Shown piece by piece: positions 47,411 through 56,462 of a stretch of DNA of 64,000 nt. The stretch covers positions 3,700,501-3,764,500 of the forward strand of contig NZ_CP088297.1 of assembly GCF_024666615.1 (NCBI RefSeq), in the 5' to 3' direction. The position numbers and the translations under genes were made by a program. The first letter of the stretch is position 1. Each line of letters begins with the position of its first letter. Source of the DNA: Aquabacterium sp. J223 (GTDB lineage Bacteria > Pseudomonadota > Gammaproteobacteria > Burkholderiales > Burkholderiaceae_C). A model generated the notes under the pieces. The model was not told the DNA's origin. It worked only from the letters and a program-made list of their open reading frames with translations, and did no database searches.

Positions 47411-47644
47411 TCACGGGCGCTGGAGTCGGTCGCACAACGCCTGCCCGGCGGTGGTCAGTCGCAGCCCGCCGCCGTGCCATTCCAGCCAGCGCAACGAGAC
47501 GTAGTCGTCGAGGTCCACCTCGTCGAGTCGGGCGGCCTGGCGCCGGTGCAGCAGGTCCACCGCCTCGGGCAGCCCCACGCGCAGCGCCTCACGACGGGAC
47601 GGGGCGAGGCGGGCGGGCGTGGCGGGGGTGGGGTTCCATGTCAT
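47411..47644 (-). CDS. Small conserved-looking hypothetical protein
   Basis: A 77-residue soluble protein starting MTWNPTPATPARLAPSRREA. Its second half, LDEVDLDDYVSLRWLEWHGG, then GLRLTTAGQALCDRLQRP, resembles the wing of a winged-helix domain, with the usual 'L-T-x-x-G' turn. I do not recognise a named family. The same-strand protease gene follows closely, so they may be co-transcribed. A GGGGTAACCCC near-palindrome lies 16 bases before the ATG. Confidence 0.6.
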   Translation of the reverse strand: MTWNPTPATPARLAPSRREALRVGLPEAVDLLHRRQAARLDEVDLDDYVSLRWLEWHGGGLRLTTAGQALCDRLQRP

Positions 47645-47745
47645 GGGCCGACCTTAACAGGGGTAACCCCAGGGCCGGGGCAAACGGCGCCCCTTGTCCC
47701 CGCGCAGCGGCATGGCCAAGGCCCGCCGCGCGTGGAACGCAGTGG

Positions 47746-48291
47746 TCAGACGGCGCCGGTCATGCCGGTCCTCGGCTTGCGGCGCCGCACGCCGCCCTGG
47801 TCCTCGGCGTAGGTGCGCAGGCTGATCTCGCCGTCGCTTTCCATGTAGGCCCAGCGCACCTCGGCGAACGCCTCGATGCCCTGCTCGCGCAGCTTGGACT
47901 TCAGCTCGTCCTCGGTCAGCAGTTCGCGCCGCAGGTTGCGCACCAGCAGCTGGCCGTCCCGGATCAGCGGCAGCGGCGGCGGCTCGGCGAAGCGCTCGAA
48001 GCGGCGCGAGTGGAAGCCCAGCCAGTCGACCAGGTAGTTCCAGAACACCAGCGTCGCCACCACGACGAAGCCCTCGGTCAGGCTGTCGTAGTCGTCGGTG
48101 AAGGCGTTCTGCGAGGCGTCGGCGATGACCACCACCAGCAGCACGTCGGCCACGCCGATGGCGCCGATGTCCCGTCGCAGCACGAAGCGGAAGATGGCGA
48201 AGAGGAACCAGTACATCACCGTGCCGCGGATGACCAGCTCGGCCAGCGAGTGGTCGACGCCGAACAGGTGATGCCAGTCGATGGAGAACAT
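47746..48291 (-). CDS. DUF421 (YetF-like) membrane protein
   Basis: A 181-residue protein. Three N-terminal membrane helices (about 15-35, 42-60, 68-90) include LAELVIRGTVMYWFLFAIFR and IGAIGVADVLLVVVIADASQ. A DUF421 cytoplasmic domain follows with LLVRNLRRELLTEDELKSKL and VRWAYMESDGEISL. The family is widespread and of unknown function. The ATG at 48291 gives MFSIDWHHLFGVDH; an upstream ATG adds 13 residues. It diverges from the Bug-type binding protein. Confidence 0.9.
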   Translation of the reverse strand: MFSIDWHHLFGVDHSLAELVIRGTVMYWFLFAIFRFVLRRDIGAIGVADVLLVVVIADASQNAFTDDYDSLTEGFVVVATLVFWNYLVDWLGFHSRRFERFAEPPPLPLIRDGQLLVRNLRRELLTEDELKSKLREQGIEAFAEVRWAYMESDGEISLRTYAEDQGGVRRRKPRTGMTGAV

Positions 48292-48386
48292 CGCCGCCCC
48301 TCTGGAACATTCGTTCACCGTCTGCGGCAAGCGGGGTGCCGAAGCGGCCGTGGCAGACTGCCCGCCCCTCGACCGTCCGCACGCCC

Positions 48387-49373
48387 ATGGCCCTGGCCCG
48401 CGCCACCCGCCGCGCCCTGCTGCTGTCCACCTTGGCGGGCGTGCCGGCGCTGGGCGCCGCGGCCACGCCCTACCCTTCCCGCCCGCTGCGGCTGGTGGTG
48501 CCCTACGCCGCCGGCGGGGGCACCGACGCGCTGGCGCGGGCGCTGGCCGAGGCCATGTCGCCGGCCCTCGGCCAGCCGGTGGTGGTGGAGAACCGCACCG
48601 GCGCGGCCGGCCTGGTGGGCACCGAGCACGTGGCCAAGGCCGCGCCCGACGGCCACACGCTGCTGATGGGCCTGAGCGACGCGCTGCTGGTCGCGCCCTT
48701 CCTGCACCGCAAGCTGGCCTTCGACCCGCGGCGCGACCTGGCGCTGGTCAGCCTGGTGGCCTCCGGGCCGATGGTGCTGGTGACGTCGCCCGGGCTGCCC
48801 GCACTGTCCGGCAAGGCCTTCGCCGACTACCTGTCGGCGCGCCGCGGCCGCCTGAGCTACGGCTCCTGGGGCGTGGGCTCCTTCCCGCACCTGGCCGGCC
48901 TGCACCTGAGCCAGACGCTGGACGCCGACATGGCGCACCTGCCCTACCGCGGCGAGGCGCCGATGGTGCAGGACCTCTTGGGTGGCCAGGTGCACCTGGC
49001 GTATGCCGGCCTGCGCATCAGCAAGCCCTACATCGACGCCGGCCGGCTGCGCGCGGTGGGCCTCACCGGCGAGCGCCGACTGGCGGTGGCGCCGGGCATC
49101 CCCACGCTGCTGGAGCAGGGCCTCAACGACCTGCCGCACCGGCTGACGGTGTGGCTGGGCCTGGCCGCGCCCGCCGGCACGCCGGCGGACGTCGTCGAGC
49201 GGCTGTCGGCGCTGGCCCGCGACGCCTGCCAGCAGCCCGCGGTGCAGCAGCGCATCGCCGAGCTGGGCTGCGAGGTCCGGGCCACCACGCCCCAGGCCTT
49301 CGCCGCCGCCTACGACCAGGAGGCGCCGCTGTGGGCCCAGCTGGTCAGGGCTTCGGGCGTGCAGTTGGACTGA
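48387..49373 (+). CDS. Bug-family (tripartite tricarboxylate) periplasmic binding protein
   Basis: A 328-residue protein. A twin-Arg-like signal (ARATRRALLLSTLAGVPALG) precedes YPSRPLRLVVPYAAGGGTDA, then VVVENRTGAAGLVGTEHVAK and GQVHLAYAGL, the standard Bug/TctC pattern. These proteins bind small carboxylates; in Burkholderiales most are orphans without transport genes, as here. Its 3' end overlaps the convergent APC-transporter gene by 29 bases. Confidence 0.92.
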   Translation: MALARATRRALLLSTLAGVPALGAAATPYPSRPLRLVVPYAAGGGTDALARALAEAMSPALGQPVVVENRTGAAGLVGTEHVAKAAPDGHTLLMGLSDALLVAPFLHRKLAFDPRRDLALVSLVASGPMVLVTSPGLPALSGKAFADYLSARRGRLSYGSWGVGSFPHLAGLHLSQTLDADMAHLPYRGEAPMVQDLLGGQVHLAYAGLRISKPYIDAGRLRAVGLTGERRLAVAPGIPTLLEQGLNDLPHRLTVWLGLAAPAGTPADVVERLSALARDACQQPAVQQRIAELGCEVRATTPQAFAAAYDQEAPLWAQLVRASGVQLD

Positions 49374-50832
49374 GTGCCGCAGCCGGCCGCATCACCAGCA
49401 GCAGCACCGCCCCGGCGGCGAGCACCAGCACTCCGATCCACGCCGCATTGACCGGACCCAGCTGCTGGCTGCCCACGTACGACAGGCTGGACCACAGCAT
49501 GTAGCCGCAGACGGCGCAGAACACGGCGGGCAGCACCGGGTACAGCGGCACCTTGAACGGCCGCTCGCGCTGCGGCTCGCGACGCCGCAGCACGAACAGC
49601 GACAGCCCCGACAGCAGGAAGAACAGCCAGAACACCGGCGAGGTGAACTCGACCATGGCCGAGAAGCCGCTGCCGTAGGCGCTGCCCACCGCCACCAGCG
49701 CCAGGGCCATCGCCGACTGGCAGGCCATGGCCACCGTCGGCGAGCCGCGGCCCTCGTCCCAGCGGCCCAGCCAGCCCAGCACCTGCGGCCAGTCCTGCCC
49801 CACCGCGTAGCTGGTGCGGGCGCCGACGATCATGGTGGCGTTGATCGAGGTCAGCGCCGCCACCGCCACCATGGCAGAGATGGCCTTGGCGCCCCAGTCG
49901 CCGAAGGCGGCGCGCAGCAGGTCGGCGGCCAGCGCCTGCGACTTGGCCATGCCGTCCAGCCCCAGCCCGCGCCAGTAGGCCCAGTTGACGACCAGGTACA
50001 GCGCGGTCAGCAGCGCGATCGACAGCACCAGCGCGCGCACCATGTTGCGCTGGCGATCCTTCAGCTCGGCGCTGATGTAGGCGGCCTCGTTCCAGCCGCC
50101 GTAGGTCAGCAGCACGAAGACCATGGCCAGGCCGAAGGCGCCGGCCGAAGGCGCGCCCGCCGCGGCGGTCGAGGCGGTGGGCGGCGCGGCCGCACCGTCG
50201 CCCGCGGCGAGCACCACCCCCGCCACCACGATGAGCAGCAGGCCGCCGATCTCGGCCAGCGTCAGCCAGCTCTGGGTGGCGGCGCCGCTCTTCAGCCCGC
50301 GCAGGTTGACCCACGACAGCACCACCACCGCCGCCACCGCATACAGCGCGGGGCCCTTCGGCCCCAGCGGCAGCAGCTGGTTGAGGTAGTCGCCGAAGAC
50401 GAAGGCCAGCAGCGCGATGGAACCGGTGGTGATGACCGCGAAGCGGGCCCAGCCGAAGAGGAAGGCCAGCGGCCGGCCGTAGGCCCGCTGCAGGAAGTGG
50501 TAGTCGCCGCCGGCATGGGGAAAGCTCGTCGCCAGCTCGGCGTAGCACAAGGCGCCGATCAGCGACACCAGCCCGCCCAGCACCCAGGCGCCGAACATCC
50601 AGCCCGGGCTGCCGGCCATGCCGGCGACCATGGCGGGCGCCTTGAAGATGCCGGCGCCGATGACGATGCCGACGATGATGAGGACGGCCTCCCGCAGCCG
50701 AAGCACCGGCCGCGGACCGTCTGCCCCTCGTCCGCCGGGTACGTCGGCCGATCCCCCGAGGGGATGCGGGCCGGCTTGGGAGCGGCCCGGCGCTCGGCCC
50801 GCCGATCCCTGGCCCGTCGCCGCGCCGCTCAA
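49345..50832 (-). CDS. APC-family amino acid permease
   Basis: A 495-residue transporter of about twelve helices. It has the APC N-terminal consensus VLIIVGIVIGAGIFKAPAMV, AELATSFPHAGGDYHFLQRA, and LLTYGGWNEAAYISAELKD. The C-terminus includes PFKVPLYPVLPAVFC. No ATG fits. The TTG at 50832 overlaps the stop of the preceding methyltransferase gene (TTGA) and would add about 50 glycine-rich residues before helix 1; a GTG closer to helix 1 (in PRPVLRLREA) is the alternative. The substrate is probably an amino acid. Confidence 0.85.
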   Translation of the reverse strand: MSGAATGQGSAGRAPGRSQAGPHPLGGSADVPGGRGADGPRPVLRLREAVLIIVGIVIGAGIFKAPAMVAGMAGSPGWMFGAWVLGGLVSLIGALCYAELATSFPHAGGDYHFLQRAYGRPLAFLFGWARFAVITTGSIALLAFVFGDYLNQLLPLGPKGPALYAVAAVVVLSWVNLRGLKSGAATQSWLTLAEIGGLLLIVVAGVVLAAGDGAAAPPTASTAAAGAPSAGAFGLAMVFVLLTYGGWNEAAYISAELKDRQRNMVRALVLSIALLTALYLVVNWAYWRGLGLDGMAKSQALAADLLRAAFGDWGAKAISAMVAVAALTSINATMIVGARTSYAVGQDWPQVLGWLGRWDEGRGSPTVAMACQSAMALALVAVGSAYGSGFSAMVEFTSPVFWLFFLLSGLSLFVLRRREPQRERPFKVPLYPVLPAVFCAVCGYMLWSSLSYVGSQQLGPVNAAWIGVLVLAAGAVLLLVMRPAAALSPTARPKP

Positions 50833-51737
50833 GACCGGCGACCGGTGAAGTTGCGCTGGCGGCCACCCGGGTCGGTGACCTTGCCCTGCATGCGGCCGTC
50901 GTGGCCGGCGGTGCCTTCGAAGCGGTAGACGCCACCGCCGCCGTCGGCCACCGCGAAGCGGATCGCGCCGCCTTCGAGCCTGGCGTCGGTCAGCTCGGCC
51001 GCGGCGCCGCCGTTCCAGCTGCCCTGGCCGGACAGCTTCTGGTAGTTCTGCGTCAGCTGCAGGGCCAGCGGCGGGCCGTCGCCTTCGACCTGCACGGTCC
51101 ACTGGCCGCCCACCTGCGCCGGCACGCGCCAGAAGCGCGCGCTGCGGCCATCGATGGTCGCGGTCTCGTCGGCTTCCCAGTCGCCCATGTCGAACTGGTG
51201 CGAGACGATGCGCGTGCCGGGCTTCATCGCCAGCAGCGTCGGCCGCAGGCGGATGTTCAGCTGCGGCAGCAGGTACATGGTGACCACCTCCGCATCGGTG
51301 AAGTTGGTCTGGAAGATGTCGCCCTGGCGGAAGTCGACCTTCACGCCGGCGGCCTTCGCGTTGCGCTTGGACAGCGCCACCATGTCGGGGTTGAACTCGA
51401 TGCCCCGTGCCTTGGCGCCGCGCTTGGCGGCGGCGATGGCGATGCCGCCGTCGCCCGAGCCGAGGTCGACCAGCCGGTCGCCGCGCTTGACCTGCGCCAT
51501 GTCGAGCATGCGGTCCACCACCTCCGGCGGCGTCGGCACCCAGATCACGTCCTTGCCGGGCTGGCCGACCACCGGCTTGAACGGCTCGCGCTTGGCCCCC
51601 GGTGGCGTCGTCACGCCGGGCTCGGCCAGCTGGGCCAGGGCCGTGGTCGGGAACAGGCTGGTGGCCATGAAGCCGGCGGCGACGCTGGCCAGGAACCAGC
51701 GGAACGCCGGGCGGCGCGGACGATTGACAACAGGCAT
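50829..51737 (-). CDS. SAM-dependent methyltransferase-like protein with signal peptide
   Basis: A 302-residue protein. The first 36 residues (RRPAFRWFLASVAAGFMATS, ending TTALAQ) look like a cleavable signal. Next comes VIWVPTPPEVVDRMLDMAQV, the SAM loop LVDLGSGDGGIAIAAAKRG, and GIEFNPDMVALSKRNA, a class I methyltransferase half. A beta-rich C-terminal part (about 190-302) contains repeated 'G..W' strands and VYRFEGTAGHDGRMQGKVTD. SAM is not expected in the periplasm, so it may have another function. It is coupled to the APC transporter gene. Confidence 0.82.
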   Translation of the reverse strand: MPVVNRPRRPAFRWFLASVAAGFMATSLFPTTALAQLAEPGVTTPPGAKREPFKPVVGQPGKDVIWVPTPPEVVDRMLDMAQVKRGDRLVDLGSGDGGIAIAAAKRGAKARGIEFNPDMVALSKRNAKAAGVKVDFRQGDIFQTNFTDAEVVTMYLLPQLNIRLRPTLLAMKPGTRIVSHQFDMGDWEADETATIDGRSARFWRVPAQVGGQWTVQVEGDGPPLALQLTQNYQKLSGQGSWNGGAAAELTDARLEGGAIRFAVADGGGGVYRFEGTAGHDGRMQGKVTDPGGRQRNFTGRRS

Positions 51738-51880
51738 GCGGTCTCCCTTGTGTGGGCTGCGAACGATGCGACAAGCGGGTCGCCAAAACGATTCTGGCAA
51801 CTCCGTATGCGGAACGGCAGCGACCCGGCGAATGTCGTTCCCGCCCGGTGGGCGATCCGGCGCGGGCGGCGGTGGCCGGG

Positions 51881-52351
51881 TCAACCGGCCTGCAGCAGGG
51901 CGCGGCGCAGGTCGTGCGCCAGCACCGAGCGGTCGTGCTGGCGCAGGTGCCGGCCCAACCGCACCTCGGCGCCGCCGGGGCCTCGGACGGTCACCAGGGC
52001 ACCGGGGCCGGCCGGCGCCTCCACCCGCGCCGCCTTGGCCGGCAGCACCAGGTGGCGACGCCGGGCGCCGTCGTGCTGCTCGACGTGCAGTTCGCCGGCG
52101 CGCAGCACCAGGATCTCGCGGTCGGCGGCATGCCGGGCGTAGGCCACCACCGCACCGGCAACCACCAGCGCCTCGACGACCGCGAAGGCCGTCACCCAGG
52201 CCAGGCCGAGCAGCGCGAAGCCCGCGCCCACCGCCAGCAGCACCCCGGCCAGCGCGCCGCAGCCGACGAGCAGCTGGCGCGGGGTGAGCCGGCAGTTGCG
52301 CCGAAGCTCCCAGCGCAGGCTGCCATCGTCGGCGGGCATCAGGGGTGGCAT
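51881..52351 (-). CDS. DUF2244 membrane protein
   Basis: A 156-residue protein. It begins with the DUF2244 lead RWELRRNCRLTPRQLLVG. Two membrane helices (about 28-48 and 52-72) and a PH-like domain with ADREILVLRAGELHVEQHDG follow, ending VRLGRHLRQHDRSVLAHDLR. In many proteobacteria it lies beside aa3 oxidase genes; here it is alone between a methyltransferase-like gene and a divergent P450 gene. Function unknown. Confidence 0.85.
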   Translation of the reverse strand: MPPLMPADDGSLRWELRRNCRLTPRQLLVGCGALAGVLLAVGAGFALLGLAWVTAFAVVEALVVAGAVVAYARHAADREILVLRAGELHVEQHDGARRRHLVLPAKAARVEAPAGPGALVTVRGPGGAEVRLGRHLRQHDRSVLAHDLRRALLQAG

Positions 52352-52530
52352 GGCGATGACGTCGCGGGTGTCGTGCACACAGTGTGCCGATGTCCTTGCG
52401 GCGGGTGGCCAGCCGCCGCCCGACGGCCTGGGGGGGCCCGGCGGCCGACAGGGGTACGGCGCTTGCCTTGCGGGCGGGTCCGCCGAACGTTCCGCGGCGC
52501 GGTGCGCGTCGCCCGGCACTGCCCCTGTCG

Positions 52531-53904
52531 ATGTCCCTTCACGAGCCCCTCCTGCACCCCGGCCCGCCGGTGATCGCCCTGCCGCAGCTGGAGGGCGGCG
52601 ACCACACGCTGGCGCTGCTTGCCGATCCCTACCGCTTCATCGGCCGGCACTGCGATGCGCTGGGCAGCGAGGTGTTCGAGACCCGGCTGATGCTGCAGCC
52701 CACGCTGTGCCTGAGCGGACTGCGGGCGGCCCGCCTGTTCTACGACCCCGAGCACTTCCAGCGCGAGGGCGCCGCGCCCGAGCCGCTGAGGAGCACCCTC
52801 TTCGGCCACGGCGGCGTGCAGACGCTGGACGGCGAGGCGCACCGGCTGCGCAAGGCGCTGTTCCTGCAGACGGCCGCGCCGGACCGCGTCGGCCGGCTGG
52901 CGCAGCGGGTGCGGCACGAATGGGAGCAGGCGCTGCGCGGCTGGTCGCAGCAGCGGCGCTTCAGCCTGTACCGCGCCGTGCAGCCGGTGCTCACGCGCGC
53001 GGTGTGCCACTGGGCGGGCGTGCCGCTGCAGGACCACGACGTGGCCCTGCGCTGTCGCCAGCTGGTGGCGCTGTTCGACGGCGCCGGCTCGGGCGTGCTG
53101 GGCCACCTGCAGGCGCGGCTGGCGCGCGGCCGGGCCGAGGCCTGGCTGGGCCGCATGATCGAGGCGGCGCGCGCCGGCGCGATCAAGCTGCCGGCCGACA
53201 GCCCGGCCGCCGCGGTGACGCAGTACCGGGAGGCCGACGGCCGGTGGCTGCCGGTGCGGGTGGCGGCGGTGGAGCTGCTCAACCTGCTGCGCCCGGTGGT
53301 CGCGGTGTCGGTCTACATCGCCTTCGTCGCCCATGCGCTGCACACCCACCCCGAGTGGCGCCGCCGCCTGGCCGACGCCGGCCACGGCGGTTCGACGGCA
53401 CACCCTGGCGCTGCGCACCTTGCCTCCGAAAGGGATGCGGCGTCTCCGCCGGAGCGGCCGAGCGGGAGCGCCTCGGCCCTGTCCTTCGTGCAGGAGGTGC
53501 GGCGGCACTACCCGTTCTTCCCGGTCATCGCGGCGCGCGTGCGGCACGACTTCGAGTGGAACGGCCTGCGCTTTCCAGCCGGCCGGCGGGCCCTGCTCGA
53601 CCTCTACGGCACCAACCACGACGCGCGGGCCTGGGGCGATCCGGGCCAGTTCCGGCCCGAGCGCTGGCAGCAGCGCGCCCCCGGCCGGTTCGACTTCGTG
53701 CCGCAGGGCGGCGGCGACGCGGCGATGGGCCACCGCTGCCCGGGCGAGGACGCCACGGTGCAGCTGATGCTCGTGGCGCTGCAGATGCTCGTCCGCCGCA
53801 TGCGCTACGAACTGCCCCCGCAGCGGCTGCAGGTGGCGATGGACCGCCTGCCCGCGCTGCCGCGCGACGGCGTGCTGATCGAGCGGGTGCGGCCGATGGC
53901 GTGA
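52531..53904 (+). CDS. Cytochrome P450 of the CYP152 fatty-acid peroxygenase type
   Basis: A 457-residue P450. The heme-thiolate loop is FVPQGGGDAAMGHRCPGED with Cys403. The I helix has LLNLLRPVVAVSVYIAFVAH, where Arg254-Pro255 replaces the usual acid-alcohol pair. That Arg-Pro pair is the mark of CYP152, which uses hydrogen peroxide to hydroxylate or decarboxylate fatty acids without a reductase. FVQEVRRHYPFFPVIAARV is the K-helix region. A low-complexity insertion of about 30 residues (near 287-318) is unusual. The ATG at 52531 (MSLHEPLLHPG) is taken over the longer frame. Confidence 0.9.
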   Translation: MSLHEPLLHPGPPVIALPQLEGGDHTLALLADPYRFIGRHCDALGSEVFETRLMLQPTLCLSGLRAARLFYDPEHFQREGAAPEPLRSTLFGHGGVQTLDGEAHRLRKALFLQTAAPDRVGRLAQRVRHEWEQALRGWSQQRRFSLYRAVQPVLTRAVCHWAGVPLQDHDVALRCRQLVALFDGAGSGVLGHLQARLARGRAEAWLGRMIEAARAGAIKLPADSPAAAVTQYREADGRWLPVRVAAVELLNLLRPVVAVSVYIAFVAHALHTHPEWRRRLADAGHGGSTAHPGAAHLASERDAASPPERPSGSASALSFVQEVRRHYPFFPVIAARVRHDFEWNGLRFPAGRRALLDLYGTNHDARAWGDPGQFRPERWQQRAPGRFDFVPQGGGDAAMGHRCPGEDATVQLMLVALQMLVRRMRYELPPQRLQVAMDRLPALPRDGVLIERVRPMA

Positions 53905-53955
53905 CGTCGGGCGAGGCCCGGCCGCCGTGGGGGCGGCCCGGGCCCGGCCGGGCCG

Positions 53956-54669
53956 CTACGCGGACGGGCCGTTGCGGATCACCACCAGCTTCGACAGGTC
54001 GAACAGGTTCACCGGCCGCGACGACAGCACCTGCCAGTCGTGCACGGCGATGTGGTCCTCGTAGCGGAACTCGCTGCGGAAGCCCACGCGGTCGGCCAGC
54101 CGCTTGACCGCGCGCTCCATCAGCCACCAGAAGCGGCTGCCGCTGAAGTGGTTGACGATGAGGATGTGGCCGCCCGGCTTGCACACCCGGCGCACCTCCT
54201 GCACCAGCCGCTCGGGGTGTGGGGTGACGGACAGGACGTAGGGCACGGTGACGCAGTCGAAGGCCGCGTCGGGCAGGTCCATCGCCTCGGCGTTCATCAG
54301 CTGCAGGCCGATGTCGCGGCCCGGCAGCTTCGCGGCGCGCTGGCGGGCCCGCTCCAGCATGTCGTGCGACACGTCGACGCCGAGCACGCGGGTGGTCGCC
54401 GGGTAGTGCTCCAGCGCCAGGCCGGTGCCCACGCCCACTTCCAGCAGCGAGCCGGGCTGCAGCGCCGCGGCGGCCTCGGCCATGGCGCGCCGGCCCGGTT
54501 CCAGGCTGGCGCCATAGACCCAGTCGTACAGCGGCGCCAGCCGGTCGTAGGTGCGGGCCACGCCCTGGGCCACCGGCCGCGGCGCGGGGTGGGACCGGCG
54601 GTTGGCGGGCGCGCCGTGCACGGCGCGGTCGGAGGTCGCGATCTCGGCCTGCAAGCCGCCCTCGTTCAT
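53956..54669 (-). CDS. PmtA-like phospholipid N-methyltransferase
   Basis: A 237-residue class I methyltransferase. YDRLAPLYDWVYGASLEPGR is the typical N-terminal substrate helix. The SAM motif is LLEVGVGTGLALEHYP, then LGVDVSHDMLERARQRA and KPGGHILIVNHFSGSRFWWL. The pattern matches bacterial PmtA-type enzymes that methylate phosphatidylethanolamine, though ubiquinone-type methyltransferases share parts. The ATG at 54669 follows CAGGAGAACTGCCG, a fair ribosome site. It converges with the P450 gene. Confidence 0.82.
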   Translation of the reverse strand: MNEGGLQAEIATSDRAVHGAPANRRSHPAPRPVAQGVARTYDRLAPLYDWVYGASLEPGRRAMAEAAAALQPGSLLEVGVGTGLALEHYPATTRVLGVDVSHDMLERARQRAAKLPGRDIGLQLMNAEAMDLPDAAFDCVTVPYVLSVTPHPERLVQEVRRVCKPGGHILIVNHFSGSRFWWLMERAVKRLADRVGFRSEFRYEDHIAVHDWQVLSSRPVNLFDLSKLVVIRNGPSA

Positions 54670-54831
54670 CGGCAGTTCTCCTGGGTCGTGTGACAGCAAC
54701 AAGACAGCGGGGGAGCAAGGACGGTACCCGCGGCGCCCTGCCGGGACAAGCCCGGGACGCCGGCCGGGAACGCGTCGCCTGCCCCATCCACCCGGGGACC
54801 GGGAGGTGCGCCGGTTGCCGCGCCACGGCGG

Positions 54832-55653
54832 ATGAACCCCGCCATCGACGTCGTCGTCATCAACCTCGCCTCCGAACCCCGTCGCTGGCTCGCCATGCAG
54901 GCGCAGTTCGCCGCCCTCGGCCTGCGCGCACGCCGCATGGAGGCCGTGGCCGGCCGCGACCTCCAGCCGCACCAGCGGGCGGCACTCTACAGCGAAGCGC
55001 TCAACCGGCGGCAGTACCACCAGCCCCTGTGCCCCGGGGAGATCGGCTGCTACGCCAGCCACCTGGCGCTGTGGCGCGCGCTGGTCGACTCGCCGGCCGA
55101 GTGCATGGCGGTGTTTGAGGACGACATGGCGCCCGCGGCCGACCTGCCGGTGGTGCTGCGCGCGCTGGCGCACCTGCCGGGGTGCTGGGACATGGTCAAG
55201 CTCATCGGCCGCGCCCGGTCGGAGAAGCTGGCGGCGGCCCGGCCGTTCGCCTCCGGCCGCCAGCTGGTTCGTTACCGCCGGGTGCCCAGCCTGACAGGCG
55301 CTTACGTCGTGCACCGCCGGGGCGCGCAGAAACTGCTGTCACGCCGACTGCCCTTCGGCCGGCCGGTGGACGTCGACCTGCGCCACTGGTGGGAATGCGA
55401 CCTCGACCTGTTCGGCGTCTGGCCCTACCCGGTGCAGGCGGCGCCGGCGGCCCACCGCTCCACCATCGAGGACCGCCAGCGGGTGCCGCGCGACGCCGCC
55501 AGCCGCTGGCGCCGGCTGGTGCAGCAGGCCGGCTACTCGCTGCACAACTGGCAGGCCCGGCAGCGGCCGCCGGCGGCGTCCGACGACGGCAGCCCACCAC
55601 CGCGGCCGGCGGCCGGCGGCCGGTCCGACTGGGCGCAGGGCCCGGTGCGGTGA
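54832..55653 (+). CDS. Glycosyltransferase family 25 protein
   Basis: A 273-residue transferase of the LPS-biosynthesis GT25 type. It has VVVINLASEPRRWLAMQAQF at the start, CPGEIGCYASHLALWRALVD, the acidic motif MAVFEDDMAPAADL and SLTGAYVVHRRGAQKLLSR. The C-terminal tail is proline-rich. GT25 enzymes add galactose or glucose to lipopolysaccharide or proteins. Its stop overlaps the next gene's GTG (GTGA), opening a coupled three-gene set. Confidence 0.88.
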   Translation: MNPAIDVVVINLASEPRRWLAMQAQFAALGLRARRMEAVAGRDLQPHQRAALYSEALNRRQYHQPLCPGEIGCYASHLALWRALVDSPAECMAVFEDDMAPAADLPVVLRALAHLPGCWDMVKLIGRARSEKLAAARPFASGRQLVRYRRVPSLTGAYVVHRRGAQKLLSRRLPFGRPVDVDLRHWWECDLDLFGVWPYPVQAAPAAHRSTIEDRQRVPRDAASRWRRLVQQAGYSLHNWQARQRPPAASDDGSPPPRPAAGGRSDWAQGPVR

Positions 55654-56462
55654 GCGCCCGCCAGCCCCACCGCCACCCGCGCAACCTGATCGTGCTGCGG
55701 GCAGGCGACCAGTCGCTGCACCGCCCCTGGATCGCCGGCCCCGGGCGGCCCGACTTCGACCTCTTCATCAGCTACTACGGCCGCACGCCCGACCGCCACC
55801 GCGAGGACGCCGACCACTGGGAGCACCGCCCCGGCCCGAAATGGCCGGCCCTCTTCGACCTGCTGGCCGAGCACCGGGCGCTGGTGGACGAGTACGACGC
55901 CGTCTGGTTCCCGGACGACGACCTGGCCGCCGACACCGACACGCTGAACCGGCTGTTCGCCTTCTTCCACGCCCACCGGCTGCACCTGGCGCAGCCGGCG
56001 CTGACCCGCAACTCGTACCACACCTGGAGCACCCTGCTGCAGGAGCCGGACTGCCACCTGCGCTTCACCCGCTTCGTCGAGGTGATGGCCCCGCTGTTCA
56101 GCCGCCAGGCGCTGCAGGCCTGCGGCCCGTCGTTCGCCGAAAGCCGCAGCGGCTGGGGCCTCGACTGGGTCTGGCCGGGACTGTGCGACCGCGCCGGCCT
56201 GCACGGCATCGCGGTGATCGACGCCACCCCGGTGCGGCACACCCGGCCGGTGGGCGGCGAGCTCTACCGCAACCACGCCGACCTCGACCCGCGGGCCGAC
56301 GCCCGGCGCATCCTCGCCCGCTACGGGCTGCAGGAGGTGCGGGCCGAGGCCAAGTACTCGGTCGAAGCCCGGGTCCGCGATGTGCCACTGCCCGCGGGCG
56401 AGCGCTTCGTCTTCTGGCTGAAGAAGCTCAACGGCCGACGAAAGCACATGACCCGAACCTGA
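55650..56462 (+). CDS. DUF707-family protein, putative glycosyltransferase
   Basis: A 270-residue protein from a GTG overlapping the GT25 stop. RNLIVLRAGDQSLHRPWI, FDLFISYYGRTPDRH and YDAVWFPDDDLAADTDTLNR fit DUF707. The DDD triplet resembles a nucleotide-sugar metal site. GWGLDWVWPGLC and VIDATPVRHTRPVGGELY also fit the family. DUF707 has no characterised bacterial member that I know of. The company of GT25 and a GT2 protein supports a glycan role. Its stop overlaps the next ATG (TGATG). Confidence 0.82.
   Translation: MSARQPHRHPRNLIVLRAGDQSLHRPWIAGPGRPDFDLFISYYGRTPDRHREDADHWEHRPGPKWPALFDLLAEHRALVDEYDAVWFPDDDLAADTDTLNRLFAFFHAHRLHLAQPALTRNSYHTWSTLLQEPDCHLRFTRFVEVMAPLFSRQALQACGPSFAESRSGWGLDWVWPGLCDRAGLHGIAVIDATPVRHTRPVGGELYRNHADLDPRADARRILARYGLQEVRAEAKYSVEARVRDVPLPAGERFVFWLKKLNGRRKHMTRT

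Noticed and set aside
47660-47670. GGGGTAACCCC near-palindrome before the small gene at 47644
   Set aside because: Too short and GC-rich to call as an operator; no T-run for a terminator and no second copy noticed.
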